A stretch of 12,746 bases of DNA from Flavobacteriaceae bacterium (lineage in GTDB: Bacteria; Bacteroidota; Bacteroidia; Flavobacteriales; Flavobacteriaceae). The stretch lies in contig JAQWKF010000019.1 of assembly GCA_029247985.1 (NCBI GenBank), positions 1 to 12,746 of the forward strand, in the 5' to 3' direction. The notes under the pieces were generated by a model, which was not told the origin of the DNA, made no database searches, and worked only from the letters and a program-made list of their open reading frames with translations. The translations under genes and the position numbers were made by a program. The stretch's first letter is position 1; each line of letters opens with the position of its first letter. Of this stretch, positions 1 through 7,694 are shown piece after piece.

Positions 1-1559
1 TCTAAAATAACGGATGCCAATTGCTTGCCCAACTCAACGCCCCACTGGTCATAGCTATAGATATTCCAAACCACCCCTTCCACAAAAATCTTATGCTCGT
101 ACATGGCCACTAAAGCGCCCAATGTGTTTGGAGTAAGCTTATCAATTAAAAGCGTGGTGGTAGGCTTATTGCCCGTAAATATTTTAAATGGAACCAATTG
201 CTCCATTTCCGCTTTATCCATTCCTTTTTGAATGAGCTCTTCACGTACCTGCTCTTCCGTTTTGCCACTCATCAAAGCTTCTGTTTGTGCAAAGAAGTTT
301 GCCATCAATTTATCATGGTGGTCTTTGTTTCCGTGAAGTGCTGTCGAAAAGCCAATAAAATGTGCTGGTATCAACTTGGTCCCTTGGTGCATCAATTGAA
401 AAAAGGCATGCTGTGAATTGGTACCCGGTTCGCCCCAAATAATATTTCCTGTGTTGTAGCTGATAGCCTTTCCTTTCCTGTCTACTGATTTTCCGTTACT
501 CTCCATAATGCCCTGTTGCAAGTATGCTGGTAAGCGGTTCAGGTATTGGGTGTATGGGATTACAGCTTCTGATTGTGCTCCTAAAAAATTGTTATACCAG
601 ACAGTAAGCAGTGCCAACATAACAGGGATATTATCTTCAAAGGGAGCCGAGGCAAAATGTTCGTCCATTTGATTAGCACCATCAAGCAGGGCTTCAAAAT
701 TATCAGGACCAACAGCCAAAGCAATGGAAAGTCCTACCGCACTCCAAAGTGAAAAACGACCTCCTACCCAATCATTCATAGGAAATACATTTTTGGACTG
801 GATGCCAAAAGCATCTATTGCAGCAAGGTTTGTCGATACTGCTACAAAATGGTCTGCAACAGCATTCTCACCTAATGCCTCAACAAGCCATTTTTTGGCA
901 GTAGTAGCATTTGATAAGGTTTCTTGCGTGGTAAATGTTTTTGACACTACTACAAACAATGTTGTAGCTGGATTAACCTTTTTTAGTACTTCCATAACAT
1001 GATCGCCATCAACATTAGACATAAAGTGTACGTTGAGATGATTTTTATAATATGTCAAAGCCTCAGTAATCATGGCAGGGCCCAAATCTGACCCGCCTAT
1101 ACCAATATTAACCACATCTGTAAATGCTTGTCCTGTACTGCTTTTTTGTTCTCCAGCAATAATTGCATTGGTAAATGTTTTAATTTTTCCTCTGACCGCA
1201 TAGACTTCAGGCATCACATTTTCGCCGTTTACACGGATATCTGCGTCATCTTTTGCTCTAAGGGCGGTATGTAAAACAGCTCTGCCTTCTGTTTGGTTGA
1301 TTGTCTCCCCAGAAAAATACGCCTTGTGAGCGTCTTCTAAGCCCGTCTCTTTAGCCAAGCCTAATAAGGCGGCTTGGATGTCTTTGTCAATGTGATTTTT
1401 TGAATAATCCACAAAAAAGGACTCCCATGCAATAGAAAATTGTTGGGCGCGATTTGTGTCATCTGTAAAATACTTTTGCAGTGTTTTGGCGTCTTTTGCG
1501 AGCTGCGCAAGTTTGTTCCAACTATTAGTTGACGTTGGATTGATTTTCGGGAGTAACAT
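1..1559 (-). CDS. pgi: Glucose-6-phosphate isomerase, C-terminus cut by window edge
   Basis: Cytoplasmic enzyme interconverting glucose 6-phosphate and fructose 6-phosphate in glycolysis and gluconeogenesis. Translating the minus strand from the ATG at 1559 gives 519 codons with no stop before the edge. Flavobacterial homologues are usually about 545-550 residues, so some 25-30 residues are missing. Both family signatures are visible: DWVGGRFSLWSAVG at residues 263-276, and the second one ending in SYDQWGVELGK with its lysine at residue 512. The catalytic-base glutamate lies in GEPGTNSQH (E377), and a histidine-rich HGNKDHHDK segment follows at 409-417. The N-terminus MLLPKINPTSTNSW resembles the usual start of the family, so I accept this ATG although it lies 35 bases inside the end of the upstream M23 gene. 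It is probably the last visible gene of the uvrC-patatin-DUF3108-M23-pgi run and may be translationally coupled to the M23 gene. The identification is secure. Confidence 0.97.
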   Translation of the reverse strand, partial: MLLPKINPTSTNSWNKLAQLAKDAKTLQKYFTDDTNRAQQFSIAWESFFVDYSKNHIDKDIQAALLGLAKETGLEDAHKAYFSGETINQTEGRAVLHTALRAKDDADIRVNGENVMPEVYAVRGKIKTFTNAIIAGEQKSSTGQAFTDVVNIGIGGSDLGPAMITEALTYYKNHLNVHFMSNVDGDHVMEVLKKVNPATTLFVVVSKTFTTQETLSNATTAKKWLVEALGENAVADHFVAVSTNLAAIDAFGIQSKNVFPMNDWVGGRFSLWSAVGLSIALAVGPDNFEALLDGANQMDEHFASAPFEDNIPVMLALLTVWYNNFLGAQSEAVIPYTQYLNRLPAYLQQGIMESNGKSVDRKGKAISYNTGNIIWGEPGTNSQHAFFQLMHQGTKLIPAHFIGFSTALHGNKDHHDKLMANFFAQTEALMSGKTEEQVREELIQKGMDKAEMEQLVPFKIFTGNKPTTTLLIDKLTPNTLGALVAMYEHKIFVEGVVWNIYSYDQWGVELGKQLASVIL

Positions 1560-2811
1560 ATGTTATTGAAGTTTCTGAATTATAAAACGTAATGCAATCT
1601 AAGGTTTCTTTCAGGGGTTGCATATAAACCATATACTTTTCTTTCAGTTTGGGTTCAATAGGCTTTGCTTCGGGGAGTTTTTGTCTAAACGGATCTACTT
1701 GTTTGCCGTTCTTCCAAAAGCGATAACAAACATGGGGGCCAGAGGTGTATCCTGTCATGCCGACCGTTCCGATAAGATCGCCTTGCTTAACTTGTTGGCC
1801 TTTACGCACCTTGCGCTTTTTCATGTGCAAGTACTGGGTTTTGTAAGTGCCGTTATGGCGAATGGTTACATAATTTCCGTTGCCTCGGGTATAGCCCGAA
1901 GCCACAACTGTTCCACTAGCCGTAGCACGAATGGGGGTTCCTACAGGCGCGGCAAAGTCAGTGCCATAGTGTGGCTTAGTGCGCCCGTAATATGATATCC
2001 GACGGCGCTTATTATACCTTGAGGAAATGCGTGAAAACTGTACTGGCGCTTGTAAAAACGCACGGCGTAAATTCTTCCCTTTTTCGTCAAAAAACTCTGT
2101 GATTCCACGAGCTGCATCAGACTCAAATTCAATGGCGTAATACGGTTTTTTTCTATGCTCAAAATATGCGGCATGAATGCGATTTAGCCCCACATAAATA
2201 GAGTCGTCAACATATTTTTGGGTGTATACAATTTTAAATCGATCGCCTTTTTCCAAACGAAAAAAATCGATGCTCCACGCATAAATATCTGACAAGTCGT
2301 AGGCCAGTAACGGGCTTAACTTTTGTGCTTCTAAAGTCTCCGATAATGAGCTCGTGATAACACCTTGTGCTTCAAAAGTTCGCAATGTAACCTCCTTTTT
2401 GTTCTTTTTCGCATAGACTGAATCTTTTAGATTTACCACCACATAGTCTAGCATGGAGGGTTGATAAATAAACGCTACTGGAGAGGACAAAGAATCTTTT
2501 GAAAATAAAAACGTGTAAGGTCTTTTGGGCTTTATTTTTCTAAAGTTATACGTTTTTTTAACCTTTCTGTTGATGTTATAAATGTCCGTATAACTAAAGC
2601 CGTTTTCTAAAAATATGTCCGCGAAAGTGTCCCCGCTTTGTACTGTATCTCGAACTACTTCAAGATTGTTTAATTTATATCCATATGCAAAAACATCTGG
2701 CTCGGGTGGCGCAACTGATGTTTCATCGGCCTTATCCGAGGAACAGCTACAGCCAACAGTTAAGGCAGCAATAAAAACAAAAAGAAAACTATTTCTTAAC
2801 AACAATTTCAA
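1525..2811 (-). CDS. M23-family murein endopeptidase-like lipoprotein
   Basis: A 428-residue envelope protein. The N-terminus is a short charged segment and a hydrophobic stretch ending in TVGC, with C21 the likely lipidated cysteine, so it is probably a lipoprotein. Residues about 55-105 (VQSGDTFADIFLENGFSY) resemble the LysM/OapA-like domain found before the peptidase domain in MepM-type endopeptidases. The LytM/M23 domain covers about residues 275-375. It has the first zinc-ligand pair H281 and D285 in HYGTD, H329 in YLHM, and H360 in GPHVCYRF. The canonical third ligand, the second histidine of HxH, is C362 here. Cysteine can bind zinc, and I recall this H-x-C form in other Bacteroidota M23 proteins, so it may still be active, but that is inference. 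The role is probably cutting peptidoglycan cross-links during growth. The start overlaps the DUF3108 gene by 23 bases and the end overlaps pgi by 35. Confidence 0.93.
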   Translation of the reverse strand: MKLLLRNSFLFVFIAALTVGCSCSSDKADETSVAPPEPDVFAYGYKLNNLEVVRDTVQSGDTFADIFLENGFSYTDIYNINRKVKKTYNFRKIKPKRPYTFLFSKDSLSSPVAFIYQPSMLDYVVVNLKDSVYAKKNKKEVTLRTFEAQGVITSSLSETLEAQKLSPLLAYDLSDIYAWSIDFFRLEKGDRFKIVYTQKYVDDSIYVGLNRIHAAYFEHRKKPYYAIEFESDAARGITEFFDEKGKNLRRAFLQAPVQFSRISSRYNKRRRISYYGRTKPHYGTDFAAPVGTPIRATASGTVVASGYTRGNGNYVTIRHNGTYKTQYLHMKKRKVRKGQQVKQGDLIGTVGMTGYTSGPHVCYRFWKNGKQVDPFRQKLPEAKPIEPKLKEKYMVYMQPLKETLDCITFYNSETSITYVTPENQSNVN

Positions 2812-3643
2812 ATGGGTTTTTTAATCCTTTAAAGGCATCTAGATCTGCGGTGATGCTTCCAACACTCAAATCTGCTTGCAAGCGCAAGGGGATTTTATTG
2901 TCGTCGCTGCTAACCCATAGTGTAATGCTTTCGCTACTTCTAAACACACGCCCAGACTGTACGTACGGACGAAATTTTAATGTTTTAACCTTGCCGAATT
3001 TTGTCTTAATGGTTTCTCTGCCTAAAAACTTGAATTTAAACGCATAATTTTCTGAGTCAAAAAACAAGTTCACAACTACAAACTCGTCTTTTTTGATGGC
3101 ATCAATATCCAGGTGCTTTCGTAAATAATAAACAAAAGAAATTAAATCCTGAATTTCAGAATCAGTAGTGAAAACCCCTGTAGTTTCTTTTTTAAGGTCA
3201 ATTACTGTAGCCTGTTTTTTCTTGTGATCAAAATCAATGGTAAGGTGTTTTTTATACCCTCCCTCATTGATGTCGCGAATGAAATGGAGTGGTCGATTGT
3301 CGTCTTTTGTAAAATAAGAGCTATAATAATCATCAACCTTGAAAAACAAACGAGCTAAGCCTGTTGTTCGACCAATGCCCTTGGCGTAAAATGCAGGCTG
3401 ACCATCCCATACTGCTTCCGTTAACTCTAGGGTTGCATAGCTGGCATTAAAAATTCCATAATGGATTCTAAATTTAAACCATTCGCCCGCTTTAAAGGCT
3501 GGCTTAGTTGGACTTTTAGCTATAATGCTGTGGCTGCTTTGGGGCGGTGGTGTTTCTTGTGCGAAAAGAGGCGGCGTGTAAATGAAAAACCCCACCCATA
3601 GCCATATCTGAAACTTCATAACTGCAAAAATACGTAAAAGCAT
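2789..3643 (-). CDS. DUF3108 domain protein, secreted, function unknown
   Basis: A 284-residue protein that I assign to the DUF3108 family by overall pattern: the AGEWFKFRIHYGIFNASYATLEL opening, a central KKETTGVFTT segment, and the GRVFRSSESITLWVSSDDNKIPLRL end. The N-terminus carries a signal peptide ending near PLFAQ (residues 25-29), so the mature protein should be periplasmic or attached to the outer membrane. Its biochemical role is not known to me. Two starts are possible: ATG 3643, used here because it follows an A-rich leader 11 bases after the patatin stop, and ATG 3619 (MKFQIWLWVG), which gives a more typical signal peptide and 276 residues. It lies between the patatin gene and the M23 gene, and its last 23 bases overlap the M23 start. 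The pairing with an M23 peptidase suggests a cell-envelope role, which is inference from position only. Confidence 0.87.
   Translation of the reverse strand: MLLRIFAVMKFQIWLWVGFFIYTPPLFAQETPPPQSSHSIIAKSPTKPAFKAGEWFKFRIHYGIFNASYATLELTEAVWDGQPAFYAKGIGRTTGLARLFFKVDDYYSSYFTKDDNRPLHFIRDINEGGYKKHLTIDFDHKKKQATVIDLKKETTGVFTTDSEIQDLISFVYYLRKHLDIDAIKKDEFVVVNLFFDSENYAFKFKFLGRETIKTKFGKVKTLKFRPYVQSGRVFRSSESITLWVSSDDNKIPLRLQADLSVGSITADLDAFKGLKNPFEIVVKK
3625..3632 (-). promoter_or_regulatory. Exact TAnnTTTG match in the DUF3108 start region
   Basis: The minus strand reads TATTTTTG followed by CAG, an exact fit to the Bacteroidota -7 consensus, 5 bases upstream of the alternative DUF3108 start at 3619. No suitable -33 TTG is seen, and a start from here would give an almost leaderless mRNA. 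It could be an internal promoter for DUF3108-M23-pgi, or chance in AT-rich sequence. Confidence 0.2.
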
Positions 3644-3654
3644 TTATCTTAAAT

Positions 3655-5862
3655 TTAAAATTGCCAACCAATATTAACATGAAACAAAAGCTTGCTAAAC
3701 TGTGGGCTATATGCAGCTGTAAGCTCTATAGGCCCAGCAAAAGTTTCCAATCCATATGCAATCCCTGCGCTATAATAGTCAATGCCTCTTTTCCACTGCC
3801 CCGTCTTGAATATATCTGTGCTAACAATCCCTCCATTTAATAACATTTTTAAATGATGTTTTGGCGTAAACTCATAGTCAATTGTAGTCTCTGCTTTAAC
3901 AAAACTATTGCCCGCGACGTGCTGTTGGGGTAACCCGATGAAGGTTTGATAGTTCAAAACAGGAGTATTCCCATATCCGCCAAAAGTAAAATCAAAAGCA
4001 GAAGATGTGGTGTCGCCAACAGTGAAGCCTCCAGATGTACTAAAAAGGAGTGCCCATTTTGAATCCAATGATACGGTGGCTCCCATATTGGCTTTTGCAA
4101 TCAAAAAAGGAGCGAAAGTAATGTCTTCTCCAGATGATTTTTTACTAAAATAATAATTGATATCTCCTTCAAAAAACCCGCCTTTGTTCGGATAAAATTT
4201 ATCGTCTCTGGTGTCTACCTTCAAATACCCTAGTGCGCTGTAATAGTCGGCCTTGTCGGCATACAAAAAACGAGCTGTTTGTGTGTCAAATAAATTTGTT
4301 TTAAACACATTGTGTTGATGTGCTAGTCCAGCCCCCAATACTGCTTCTTCTTTAAAAAGGGTTTGTACATACCATGTGTTTCTCTGAACCAAAACACGTG
4401 TTCTTGTTGATTTGTTCGTGGCAAACTGATCTGTGTTGAATGATACGGGAGCTGCGGTGTCAAATTGATGCTGGATAGCGCTTAAGCCTACTGACCAAAA
4501 CTCGCCTTTGTCTATAAAGTACGAAAAGGCATACTGGAAATATGCGCCTAACATGATGTCTAAAGAAACCTCATCGTTTTTTAAAAATGCGTGCTTTTTA
4601 GTAAGATTTACCAATGCCAATGCCCCTAATAATTTGTCGTAATGTAAACTACCACGAAAAAGAGTCGTGTACTTTGTTTCGGGGGGTGTCATTTTAAGTA
4701 CTTCTTTGCCGTTTTCTGTTTTTAGGCTATACCGAAAGGCGTCAAAGTTTTGAGTAGCGGCAAGGTTTGCCATGCCTTCCTTCAATTTTTTGAAGGAATA
4801 GGTATTCTTTGATTTTACCCTTAGCTTCCCAAGTAAATAATTCGTTTTATAATTTGGAGTAGTACCTACTAAAAGTTTATCCAGTTTGAAAGAATGGGGT
4901 ATTTCCTTTAGTTCCTTAACTCTCTGCTTTTGGTTCTTAGCTAATGCGAGCAGTTGTGGCCTTGCCTTCTGTCCTGCAAGAACGCCCTGTGCCATAATTT
5001 CTTTTTGCTTGTCAAAAGACAAGATGTTAAACGCAGCCAGTTCTGGTCGGATGTAAATTTGTGTTTTCTTTCTTTTTAAACCCATTTGCTTCTGAGTTTG
5101 AAAGCTACTTATCCGTGTTAACATTTCTGATAAGGTGGATGTTTCGTCTGTTGAGCTGGTATTTGTTTGCACATCTATGCCTATGATCACATCCATGCCT
5201 TTCGAAAGCATTTCATCAATTGGATAATTATCCACGATACCCCCGTCAATAAGCATACGATCGCCAACACGAACTGGCGAAAAAAGGGTAGGGAGGGCAC
5301 TACTAGCATTTACAGCAAGAGGCAAATAGCCTTTGTCCAACACGGTTCTCGCTCCCGTCTTGATGTCTGTCGCCACGCAGTAGAAAGGTATAGGCAACTT
5401 GGCAAAGTCTTGGGTATTGCGCTGTTCGTGCATAAGCTGAACAAACATGGCATAAACATTTTGTCCTTTAGAGAGCGAAAGTGGAAATTGAATCCGCCCC
5501 TTAACTATGGGTAGTGTTATGCCGTAGCGTGAAGCGTCTTCTTTTGTATCAAAAGACATGAAATCACGATCAAATTTGTCGTTAATCACATCTGTAAGAT
5601 TTGTGCTCAATAGCATTTCTTCCAATTGGCTGGCAGTATACCCACAAGCGTATAATCCTCCCACAATAGCTCCCATGCTGGTTCCTCCGATATAATCAAT
5701 CCGGACCCCTGCTCGCTCAATTTCTTTTAAGACACCAATATGTGCAATTCCCTTGGCGCCGCCACCGCTCAGGATTAACCCCACTTTAAGATCCTCTTGT
5801 TGCGCTTGTGCGCAAATAACCATTGAAAAAAAGAAAAAAAGAAATGCCTTATGCTTTTTCAT
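3655..5862 (-). CDS. Patatin-like phospholipase fused to outer-membrane beta-barrel (type Vd-like)
   Basis: A 735-residue protein. Residues 1-21 form a signal peptide ending AQAQ. The patatin domain (about 25-230) has the oxyanion motif SGGGAKG (32-38), the nucleophile elbow GTSMG with S62, and the catalytic DGG with D206, so the Ser-Asp dyad is intact and lipase or acyl-hydrolase activity is expected. Residues about 322-395 look like a POTRA-type linker (LLVGTTPNYKTNYLLGKL). From about 398 to the end are alternating amphipathic strands typical of a BamA/Omp85-like barrel, including YLKVDTRDDKFYPNKGG at about 546-562, closing in IGWQF with a terminal phenylalanine. The layout and length match type Vd patatin autotransporters such as PlpD, so the lipase domain may be periplasmic or surface-exposed. 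The ATG overlaps the end of uvrC by 14 bases. Two T7 runs separated by one base lie in the signal-peptide codons. Confidence 0.93.
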   Translation of the reverse strand: MKKHKAFLFFFFSMVICAQAQQEDLKVGLILSGGGAKGIAHIGVLKEIERAGVRIDYIGGTSMGAIVGGLYACGYTASQLEEMLLSTNLTDVINDKFDRDFMSFDTKEDASRYGITLPIVKGRIQFPLSLSKGQNVYAMFVQLMHEQRNTQDFAKLPIPFYCVATDIKTGARTVLDKGYLPLAVNASSALPTLFSPVRVGDRMLIDGGIVDNYPIDEMLSKGMDVIIGIDVQTNTSSTDETSTLSEMLTRISSFQTQKQMGLKRKKTQIYIRPELAAFNILSFDKQKEIMAQGVLAGQKARPQLLALAKNQKQRVKELKEIPHSFKLDKLLVGTTPNYKTNYLLGKLRVKSKNTYSFKKLKEGMANLAATQNFDAFRYSLKTENGKEVLKMTPPETKYTTLFRGSLHYDKLLGALALVNLTKKHAFLKNDEVSLDIMLGAYFQYAFSYFIDKGEFWSVGLSAIQHQFDTAAPVSFNTDQFATNKSTRTRVLVQRNTWYVQTLFKEEAVLGAGLAHQHNVFKTNLFDTQTARFLYADKADYYSALGYLKVDTRDDKFYPNKGGFFEGDINYYFSKKSSGEDITFAPFLIAKANMGATVSLDSKWALLFSTSGGFTVGDTTSSAFDFTFGGYGNTPVLNYQTFIGLPQQHVAGNSFVKAETTIDYEFTPKHHLKMLLNGGIVSTDIFKTGQWKRGIDYYSAGIAYGLETFAGPIELTAAYSPQFSKLLFHVNIGWQF

Positions 5863-7648
5863 TGTGTAGGTGTTCGTAGATTTTATTGGCCAGAGTTGGT
5901 CCTATTATTTGGGATAATTCTTCTGTTGATGCTGCCTTAATGCGTTTTACAGATTTAAATTTCTTTAAGAGGTTTGTTGCTGTTTTCTCGCCAACACCAG
6001 GAATAGATTCCAGAGCAGAATTGATGGCGCCCTTACTGCGTTTATTCCGGTGAAGTCTGATACCAAAGCGATGGGCTTCATTGCGCAATTGCTGTACGAT
6101 ACGGAGTGTCTCGGAGCGCTTGTCCAAATAAAGTGGGATAGGGTCGTCAGGAAAATAGAGTTCTTCTAGGCGCTTGGCAATTCCTAAAATAGCTACTTTA
6201 CCCCTTATCCCCAATACATCAAAACTCTTAAGGGCAGCGCTGAGCTGTCCTTTACCTCCATCAATAACTACAAGTTGAGGGAGGTCTTCGCCCTCGTTTA
6301 GCAGTCGCTTATATCTGCGATAAACAACCTCTTCCATGGAGGCAAAATCATCTGGACCAACAACTGTTTTAATACCGTAGTGACGGTATTCTTTTTTGCT
6401 TGGTTTTCCATTTCTAAAGACTACACACGCAGCCACTGGATCACTCCCCTGAATGTTAGAGTTGTCAAAACACTCAATATGTAGTGGGAGTTCTTGCAAT
6501 CGCAAATCTCGTTGCATTTGTGCCATAATTCGTTGGCTGTGTTGCTCGGGGTCTGTGAGCTTTATTTGTTTGAGTTGTTCCAATCGACTCAGTTTAGCGT
6601 TGCGTAATGACAAGTTAATCAACTGCTTTTTTTCTCCTATTTTGGGTACCGTAACCCTGACTGTTTCACCCAAGTCTATCTCAAACGGAAGTAGTATTTC
6701 TTTAGATGAGGAATCAAATCTTCTCCGCAACTCCACTACAGCTACACGCAATAGCTCCTCATCAGACTCCTCCAATTTTTTCTTTATATTCATGCTGTGG
6801 AAACGCACTATTGAGCCGTAGGCCACCTGCAAAAAATTAACAAAAGCAGTCGTCTCGTCTGAAACAATGGTACACACATCTACTGCGTCTATTTTTGCAC
6901 TTACCACTGCAGATTTAGATTGATACTGTTGTAGGGCATCCATTTTTAACTTTATTTTCTGGGCATGCTCAAACTGCAAGGCTTCAGAAGCCGTAATCAT
7001 TTCCTTTTTAAATGTGTTGTTCACCTGTTTGAACTTTCCTTGTAAAATGGCGCGGATGTTTTCAATGGACTCATTGTAGTGCGTGGTTGTTTGTTCGCCT
7101 ACACAGGCGCCTAAACAATTTCCAATGTGATATTCCAAACACACCTTATATTTTTCACTAGCGATGTTTTCTTGACTCAAATCATAATGACAGCTGCGTA
7201 ACGGATAAAGCTCGTTGATCAACTCTAAAAGCACGCGAACCGTTTTGCCGTTGGTAAAGGGACCAAAATATTCCGAGCCGTCTTGGATTACTTTTCTGGT
7301 GGCAAAAACACGAGGGTACCGTTCTTTTTTAATGCAAATCCAAGGATATGTTTTGTCATCACGTAGTAATATATTGTACTTTGGTTGGTGTTCTTTTATT
7401 AGGGTGTTTTCTAAAATTAGTGCATCTGACTCGGTTGGAACAACAATGTGTTTTAGCGTTTCAATGGCATTGACCAAGTTTCGGGTTTTGCGTGAATCCA
7501 CTTTTTTTCTGAAATAAGACGACACCCGCTTTTTAAGATCTTTTGCTTTCCCAACATAGATAATCTCACCTGATGTATTGTAATATTGATACACCCCAGG
7601 TTCGTTAGGTAAGGAAGCTACTTGTTGTTTTAAGTTGAACTGGGTCAC
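5849..7648 (-). CDS. uvrC: UvrABC excinuclease subunit C
   Basis: Nucleotide-excision repair nuclease that makes both incisions around a lesion once recruited by UvrB. With the GTG start at 7648 it has 599 residues, the usual length. Domains: GIY-YIG nuclease at about 15-95 (GVYQYY at 18-23, YVGKAK at 31-36, R41, E80), a cysteine cluster C153, C170, C178, C182 matching the iron-sulphur site reported for E. coli UvrC, a UVR/UvrB-binding helix pair at about 204-243, and the RNase H-like C-terminal nuclease with D395 (FDNSN), D463 (VIDGGKGQ) and H526 (NEAHRF). Tandem helix-hairpin-helix motifs follow (ESIPGVGEKTATNLLKKF and SQIIGPTLANKIYEHL). The frame stays open upstream. ATG 7696 would add 16 residues not typical of the family and share a CATG with the opposite gene. 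I prefer GTG, giving MTQFNLKQQVASLPNEPGVY, but the exact start is uncertain. It heads the cluster running to pgi. Confidence 0.95.
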   Translation of the reverse strand: MTQFNLKQQVASLPNEPGVYQYYNTSGEIIYVGKAKDLKKRVSSYFRKKVDSRKTRNLVNAIETLKHIVVPTESDALILENTLIKEHQPKYNILLRDDKTYPWICIKKERYPRVFATRKVIQDGSEYFGPFTNGKTVRVLLELINELYPLRSCHYDLSQENIASEKYKVCLEYHIGNCLGACVGEQTTTHYNESIENIRAILQGKFKQVNNTFKKEMITASEALQFEHAQKIKLKMDALQQYQSKSAVVSAKIDAVDVCTIVSDETTAFVNFLQVAYGSIVRFHSMNIKKKLEESDEELLRVAVVELRRRFDSSSKEILLPFEIDLGETVRVTVPKIGEKKQLINLSLRNAKLSRLEQLKQIKLTDPEQHSQRIMAQMQRDLRLQELPLHIECFDNSNIQGSDPVAACVVFRNGKPSKKEYRHYGIKTVVGPDDFASMEEVVYRRYKRLLNEGEDLPQLVVIDGGKGQLSAALKSFDVLGIRGKVAILGIAKRLEELYFPDDPIPLYLDKRSETLRIVQQLRNEAHRFGIRLHRNKRSKGAINSALESIPGVGEKTATNLLKKFKSVKRIKAASTEELSQIIGPTLANKIYEHLHNEKA

Positions 7649-7653
7649 GGTTA

Positions 7654-7661
7654 CTAAAGTA
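7654..7661 (-). promoter_or_regulatory. Possible Bacteroidota -7 promoter element for the uvrC cluster
   Basis: The minus strand reads TACTTTAG here, one mismatch from the Bacteroidota -7 consensus TAnnTTTG, 5 bases upstream of the GTG start of uvrC. I see no clear TTG -33 partner at the right spacing. If it is real, the transcript would be nearly leaderless for the GTG start. The whole 46-base region 7649-7694 between the divergent starts must hold the promoters of both uvrC and the cyclo-ligase, unless these lie inside the opposite coding sequence. On the plus strand the best partial match is TATATTTA at 7684-7691, too close to the ATG at 7695 to serve it. Confidence 0.25.
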
Positions 7662-7694
7662 CAAAAACTTGCGTCTAAACCTGTATATTTATGC

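Noticed and set aside
724..1002. A 92-codon plus-strand frame inside pgi
   Set aside because: It is antisense to the conserved pgi signature region and shows no independent coding signal.
1618..1995. A 125-codon plus-strand frame opposite the M23 gene
   Set aside because: It lies wholly antisense to the conserved catalytic domain, has no recognisable domain, and its composition follows the reverse strand of the real gene.
7635..7694. Upstream extension of the cyclo-ligase to a TTG start
   Set aside because: The extra 20 residues do not resemble the family N-terminus, while ATG 7695 gives the normal length.
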